Origin: Arenicellales bacterium
Lineage (GTDB): Bacteria; Pseudomonadota; Gammaproteobacteria; Arenicellales; JAHEKD01
Reading direction: 5' to 3'
Length of the DNA stretch: 64,000 nt
Assembly (NCBI GenBank): GCA_028284225.1
Contig: JANQSD010000019.1
Location: 206,762-270,761 of the forward strand
The position numbers and the translations under genes were made by a program. Positions 60,687 through 64,000 of this stretch are shown here, one piece after another (position 1 is the stretch's first letter; every line of letters starts with the position of its first letter). The notes below the pieces were generated by a model. That model saw only the letters and a list, made by a program, of their open reading frames with translations. It had not been told where the DNA came from and did not search any database.

Positions 60687-61900
60687 TAACGAAACCGATC
60701 AATCAGGGTTTGAATATTTGCTTCAAGCGAGAATTTTTCAGTGACAGTTTTATAACCGGTTTCACCTAACTGTTGACGAAGTTCAGGTGATTGAATCAAT
60801 TCGGCCATATTCTTGGATAATGCCTCAGTGTCTTCAGGTTCTATTAAGATGCCGTTTTCTCTATCAGTGATTAATTCCGGAATTCCTGAAATGTTACTCG
60901 CGATGCAGGCTAATTTTTGCGTCATTGCTTCCATCAATACATTGGGTAAACCATCACGGTCACCATTTTTATCGATTCTCGAGGCCAATACAAACATATC
61001 AGCAGCCTGGTAATGCATGATCACCTGCTCAAAGTTTTGTGCGCCCAGCCATTCGATATTATCTTTTAACTGCAAATTGCTTGCCTGAGCTTTTAAATCG
61101 TCCAGCAGCGGGCCGCCGCCTATGTGGGTAAATGTCCAGCTAAGTTGTTTTGGCAGTTGTGCCAGCGCATTTAACAAAACATCATAACCCTTTTTACTTA
61201 CAGCCCGTCCGACTGAAACTATCCGAACAGGCTTGTTATGATCAGTTCCATCAATGCCACTGAAAGACACTGGCGTGGGAAAGCGTGACAAATCCAGTCC
61301 ATGATACAAAAGTGTTACCTTGCTCTGTTGTGGAATTAATGCTTTTAAATGTTCGGTATTGGACCGGGTGCAGGTCACCAGCCATTTCATTTCAGCCAAT
61401 TTTTCACGGCTGTCCCAGTCTTTAGAGGTCCAGATATCTTTGGCATGGGCCGAACAACTCCAGGGCAGCTCGGTTAAATAACTGGCATAGCGTGCCACCG
61501 ATGCCGGTGTGTGTAAAAAATGCACATACAGCCATTCTCTATCTGCTTCAATCTCATTAAACAATACCAGGGCTTGCCCAAAACGGCGGATACGATTCGG
61601 CGTTAAGTCACGCAGCAAGTCTTTGATGAATTTAGGGAAAACGGTATAAAAATGCTTATTAAACAGTGATTTAAACAAAGCTTTGCCAACCCGAATAGGG
61701 TGCTGATACAAATATTCAGGCAGATAATGAACCTTAGCCCGGATTTTCTTGTGCACCGGATGAACCGTGGTATCGGTGGGGTGTCTTAAAGAATAAATAA
61801 TGATGTCGACACCGGCCTGTTCCAGCGCAAGTATTTCCTGAGCGATAAACGTTTCGGACAGGCGTGGATAACCTTTAACAATACAGGCGATTTTTTTCAT
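60686..61900 (-). CDS. GT4 family glycosyltransferase (colanic-acid type)
   Basis: A 404-residue GT-B enzyme. KGYPRLSETFIAQEILALEQAGVDIIIYSLRHP at the N terminus is characteristic of WcaL/colanic-acid-like transferases. The donor-binding motifs are VSVGRAVSKKGYDVLL and LPNVLMEAMTQKLACIASNISGIPELI. First gene of the three-gene minus-strand group; ATG 61900 is 66 bases from the divergent GTG start of the ABC exporter, suggesting shared regulation. Confidence 0.88.
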   Translation of the reverse strand: MKKIACIVKGYPRLSETFIAQEILALEQAGVDIIIYSLRHPTDTTVHPVHKKIRAKVHYLPEYLYQHPIRVGKALFKSLFNKHFYTVFPKFIKDLLRDLTPNRIRRFGQALVLFNEIEADREWLYVHFLHTPASVARYASYLTELPWSCSAHAKDIWTSKDWDSREKLAEMKWLVTCTRSNTEHLKALIPQQSKVTLLYHGLDLSRFPTPVSFSGIDGTDHNKPVRIVSVGRAVSKKGYDVLLNALAQLPKQLSWTFTHIGGGPLLDDLKAQASNLQLKDNIEWLGAQNFEQVIMHYQAADMFVLASRIDKNGDRDGLPNVLMEAMTQKLACIASNISGIPELITDRENGILIEPEDTEALSKNMAELIQSPELRQQLGETGYKTVTEKFSLEANIQTLIDRFR

Positions 61901-61966
61901 CTAAACTTGGGTAAATAAGGGCTAAATGCTAGTATCAAATCATGATAACAACTTGCAGAACAGATT

Positions 61967-64000
61967 GTGGATGAAAACAAGATAGAACCGTCCATTTATC
62001 GCTATATTCTCAAGCATACCAAGAAAGATCAGTTCTTGCTGTTATTGTTGACCCTGTTGTCCATGCCGTTTGTCTATGCGTCGCTGGAAGTACCCAAGGT
62101 CATTATCAACAGTGCCCTGGGCGGAGTGAATATTCCTGATGAAATTTTAGGCTACCCCATCGATCAAGTTAAATACCTGTTCTTTCTGTGTGGGTTGTTT
62201 TTGGTATTAGTCCTGATTAACGGTGGCCTTAAGTATGTGATTAATGTTTACCGTGGGATTCTTGGTGAGCGTATGCTACGCCGGTTTCGTTTTGATTTAT
62301 TTGGCAGATTATTACGCTTTCCTATTCCGCGTTTCAAGCAAGTTTCCCAAGGTGAAATTATTCCCATGATCACTGCAGAAACGGAACCTTTAGGCGGTTT
62401 TATAGGTGATGCATTTGCTTTGCCGGCTTTTCAGGGTGGTTTATTAATTACTTATCTGTTTTTTATTTTTAATCAGGATTTGTTATTAGGCCTGGCTGCC
62501 ATCGCTTTATACCCACCCCAGCTTTATATCATTCCAAAATTACAACGGCGTGTGAATGAATTAGCCAAACAACGAGTGCAGGCGGTGCGGCGGTTTTCAG
62601 ATAAGGTGGGTGAAACAGTGTCGGGGATTTCCGACATTCATGTTAATGACACCTCCAGTTATGAAAAAGCACATGTATCCAGTCGGCTTGCCAGGATTTA
62701 TGCAATTCGATTCGATATTTATAAAAAGAAATTCTTTATTAAATTTCTGAATAATTTTCTGGCCCAGCTCACACCTTTTTTCTTTTACGGGATTGGTGGT
62801 TATTTTGTTATTACCGGTGAATTATCCTTAGGTGCACTGGTGGCAGTGCTGGCGGCGTACAAGGATTTGGCATCGCCATGGAAAGAGCTATTGAAGTATT
62901 ACCAGATTACCGAAGATGTGCGTGTAAAATATAAGCAGATTATTGATCAATTCCAGCCAGAAAACATGCTCGATCCAAAATTGCAGGAGCGTGGTCAAGA
63001 AGTGCCGAATTTTGCCGACTCAGATTTACTCGCGACTTCAATAAGCTATAGTGAAGATGAGTTTGTTAAGTCACTAGACGGTGTTAATTTTTCCATCGGT
63101 TCGCAAGATCATATCGCCGTGCTGGGTCTGGGAGGCAGCGGCAGAAGTGTGTTAACACAACTTATTGCGCGTTTACTGCAGCCTAATTTCGGCCAGATTA
63201 AAATAGGCACCCAAAACATTGCTGAATTACCCGAATCAGTTTTAGGTCGAAATATTGCTTATATCGATCAGCAGTCTTATGTATTTACCGGCACGGTCAG
63301 AGAGAACTTGCTATACGGCCTTAAAAACGAGCCTAAAAAAGAAGCCGACTATTCTGACGAGGAATTAAAACAGCGCCAACGCTATATTGAGGATTCAAAG
63401 GCCTCGGCAAATTCACATGATGATATCAATGCGGACTGGCTGAATCATGAGGCAGCAGGTATTGATCGCGAATCATTTGATCAGCGTGTGTTAAACACCT
63501 TGAAAATCGCTGACCTGGAAGATGACATTTATCAATTGGGATTATATAGCTCAATTCATGCATCGAATTACCCGCAACTGGCTGAAGGCATACTTCATGC
63601 CAGACAACGCCTGCGTGAAATTTTGCACCAGGACGATTATGCCAAGCTGGTCGAGACGCTGGACCCCAATCAGTACAACACCAATATGACCGCCGCCGAA
63701 AACTTATTTTTTGGCATGCCGGTTCAATCGGGTATTCAAATTCTGGATTTGCTATCTGATGCTAATGTGGATGAGGCTATCAACAAAGCCGAACTTAAAC
63801 AACCCATGCTCAAGATCGGTCTGCAAGCAGCCAAAATCATGGTGGATATCTTCTCAGATGTGCCCGAAGGCAGTCCCATGTTTGAACGCTTTAGCTTTAT
63901 TAGTGTCGACGACTTGCCTGATTTAGCCAGATTATCCAAACTTTCGGAAACCGTGTCGTTAGATTCAATTAGCGATCAAGATAAACAAACCATTTTGAAC
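61967..64000 (+). CDS. Atypical ABC exporter, fused membrane and ATPase domains (partial)
   Basis: At least 678 residues, open to the right edge; read directly from the plus strand starting at GTG 61967. Residues ~1-330 are an ABC-exporter-like membrane domain (FLLLLLTLLSMPFVYASL; LLRFPIPRFKQVSQGEIIPMI; FFFYGIGGYFVITGELSLG). The nucleotide-binding domain follows. Walker A reads GLGGSGRSVL, with Arg (codon 63143-63145) in place of the catalytic Lys. The Q-loop is NIAYIDQQSYVFTGTVRENLLYG. No LSGGQ or Walker B appears in the next ~230 residues, which contain a second ENLFFG-like motif. The substrate may be the glycan built by the adjacent glycosyltransferases. Confidence 0.85.
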   Translation, partial: MDENKIEPSIYRYILKHTKKDQFLLLLLTLLSMPFVYASLEVPKVIINSALGGVNIPDEILGYPIDQVKYLFFLCGLFLVLVLINGGLKYVINVYRGILGERMLRRFRFDLFGRLLRFPIPRFKQVSQGEIIPMITAETEPLGGFIGDAFALPAFQGGLLITYLFFIFNQDLLLGLAAIALYPPQLYIIPKLQRRVNELAKQRVQAVRRFSDKVGETVSGISDIHVNDTSSYEKAHVSSRLARIYAIRFDIYKKKFFIKFLNNFLAQLTPFFFYGIGGYFVITGELSLGALVAVLAAYKDLASPWKELLKYYQITEDVRVKYKQIIDQFQPENMLDPKLQERGQEVPNFADSDLLATSISYSEDEFVKSLDGVNFSIGSQDHIAVLGLGGSGRSVLTQLIARLLQPNFGQIKIGTQNIAELPESVLGRNIAYIDQQSYVFTGTVRENLLYGLKNEPKKEADYSDEELKQRQRYIEDSKASANSHDDINADWLNHEAAGIDRESFDQRVLNTLKIADLEDDIYQLGLYSSIHASNYPQLAEGILHARQRLREILHQDDYAKLVETLDPNQYNTNMTAAENLFFGMPVQSGIQILDLLSDANVDEAINKAELKQPMLKIGLQAAKIMVDIFSDVPEGSPMFERFSFISVDDLPDLARLSKLSETVSLDSISDQDKQTILN

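Noticed and set aside
1..64000. CRISPR arrays, prophage, integrases, intact IS elements, tRNA or rRNA genes
   Set aside because: I looked for regularly spaced direct repeats, transposase or integrase motifs and RNA-gene folds and saw none I could support.

Overview
The window looks like part of a chromosome from a moderately AT-rich (roughly 42-44% GC by eye), aerobic, Gram-negative gammaproteobacterium, probably aquatic. The evidence is an aa3-type cytochrome c oxidase operon in gammaproteobacterial order, a pilABCD type IV pilus locus next to comF, MsrPQ, a KefFC pair, a trimeric porin, a TAXI-type TRAP transporter and an NAD-linked formate dehydrogenase operon. I saw no rRNA, tRNA, CRISPR array, phage module or intact insertion sequence. 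Genes are dense on both strands. Several genes appear to start at TTG or GTG, and these starts decide many of the coordinates given here.

Layout. 1-1316: a NodJ/NodI-like ABC exporter, cut by the left edge. 1344-6206: pilD, pilC, pilB and a pilin, then comF, all on the minus strand. 6324-13568: the cytochrome oxidase operon (DUF2244, coxB, coxA, a 32-residue membrane peptide, ctaG/cox11, coxC, an opposing DUF2909 gene, SURF1, a Sco-like thioredoxin-fold protein, ctaB) with no heme A synthase gene. 13596-18326: a methyltransferase-like protein, acetate kinase, PPK2, a lipoprotein, an FkbM methyltransferase and an orphan protein. 18501-25958: an Atm1-type ABC exporter, MsrPQ, DUF1499, KefF/KefC-like proteins and a GT2 glycosyltransferase. 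26024-29474: fumC, a chorismate mutase and a PabB-PabC fusion. 29475-30043: a 569-bp gene-free stretch with two RNA-like inverted-repeat structures. 30044-36736: DUF1992, a class III aminotransferase, an RpiR regulator and a TAXI-TRAP transporter. 36862-42378: a lipoprotein, a 2OG-Fe(II) oxygenase, a TPR-sulfotransferase, a porin, a second oxygenase and the decayed 3' end of another porin gene. 42476-51201: a formate dehydrogenase operon (fused FdsG-FdsB, FdsA, FdhD) running into a tungstate ABC transporter (tupABC) and mobA-mobB. 51198-64000: a membrane nucleotide cyclase, two MurG-like glycosyltransferases, a cNMP-binding protein, an HD protein, a LysR/LLM/hydrolase unit, a histidine phosphatase, two GT4 glycosyltransferases and a very atypical ABC exporter cut by the right edge.

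How the parts fit. The 42476-51201 operon is self-contained: enzyme, sulfur-transfer chaperone, metal-oxyanion uptake and bis-MGD assembly. It implies that formate oxidation feeds NADH to respiration and that the metal may be tungsten. The 51198-64000 block has several glycan-building enzymes close to nucleotide-signalling proteins and an exporter whose nucleotide-binding domain has Arg in place of the Walker A Lys and a long insertion before the signature motif. I consider that exporter and its neighbourhood the best candidate for something undescribed. Other points worth following are the porin gene remnant, the duplicated start region upstream of fdhD, a dispersed palindromic repeat present at two sites, and the pairing of 2OG-Fe(II) oxygenases with a TPR-sulfotransferase.
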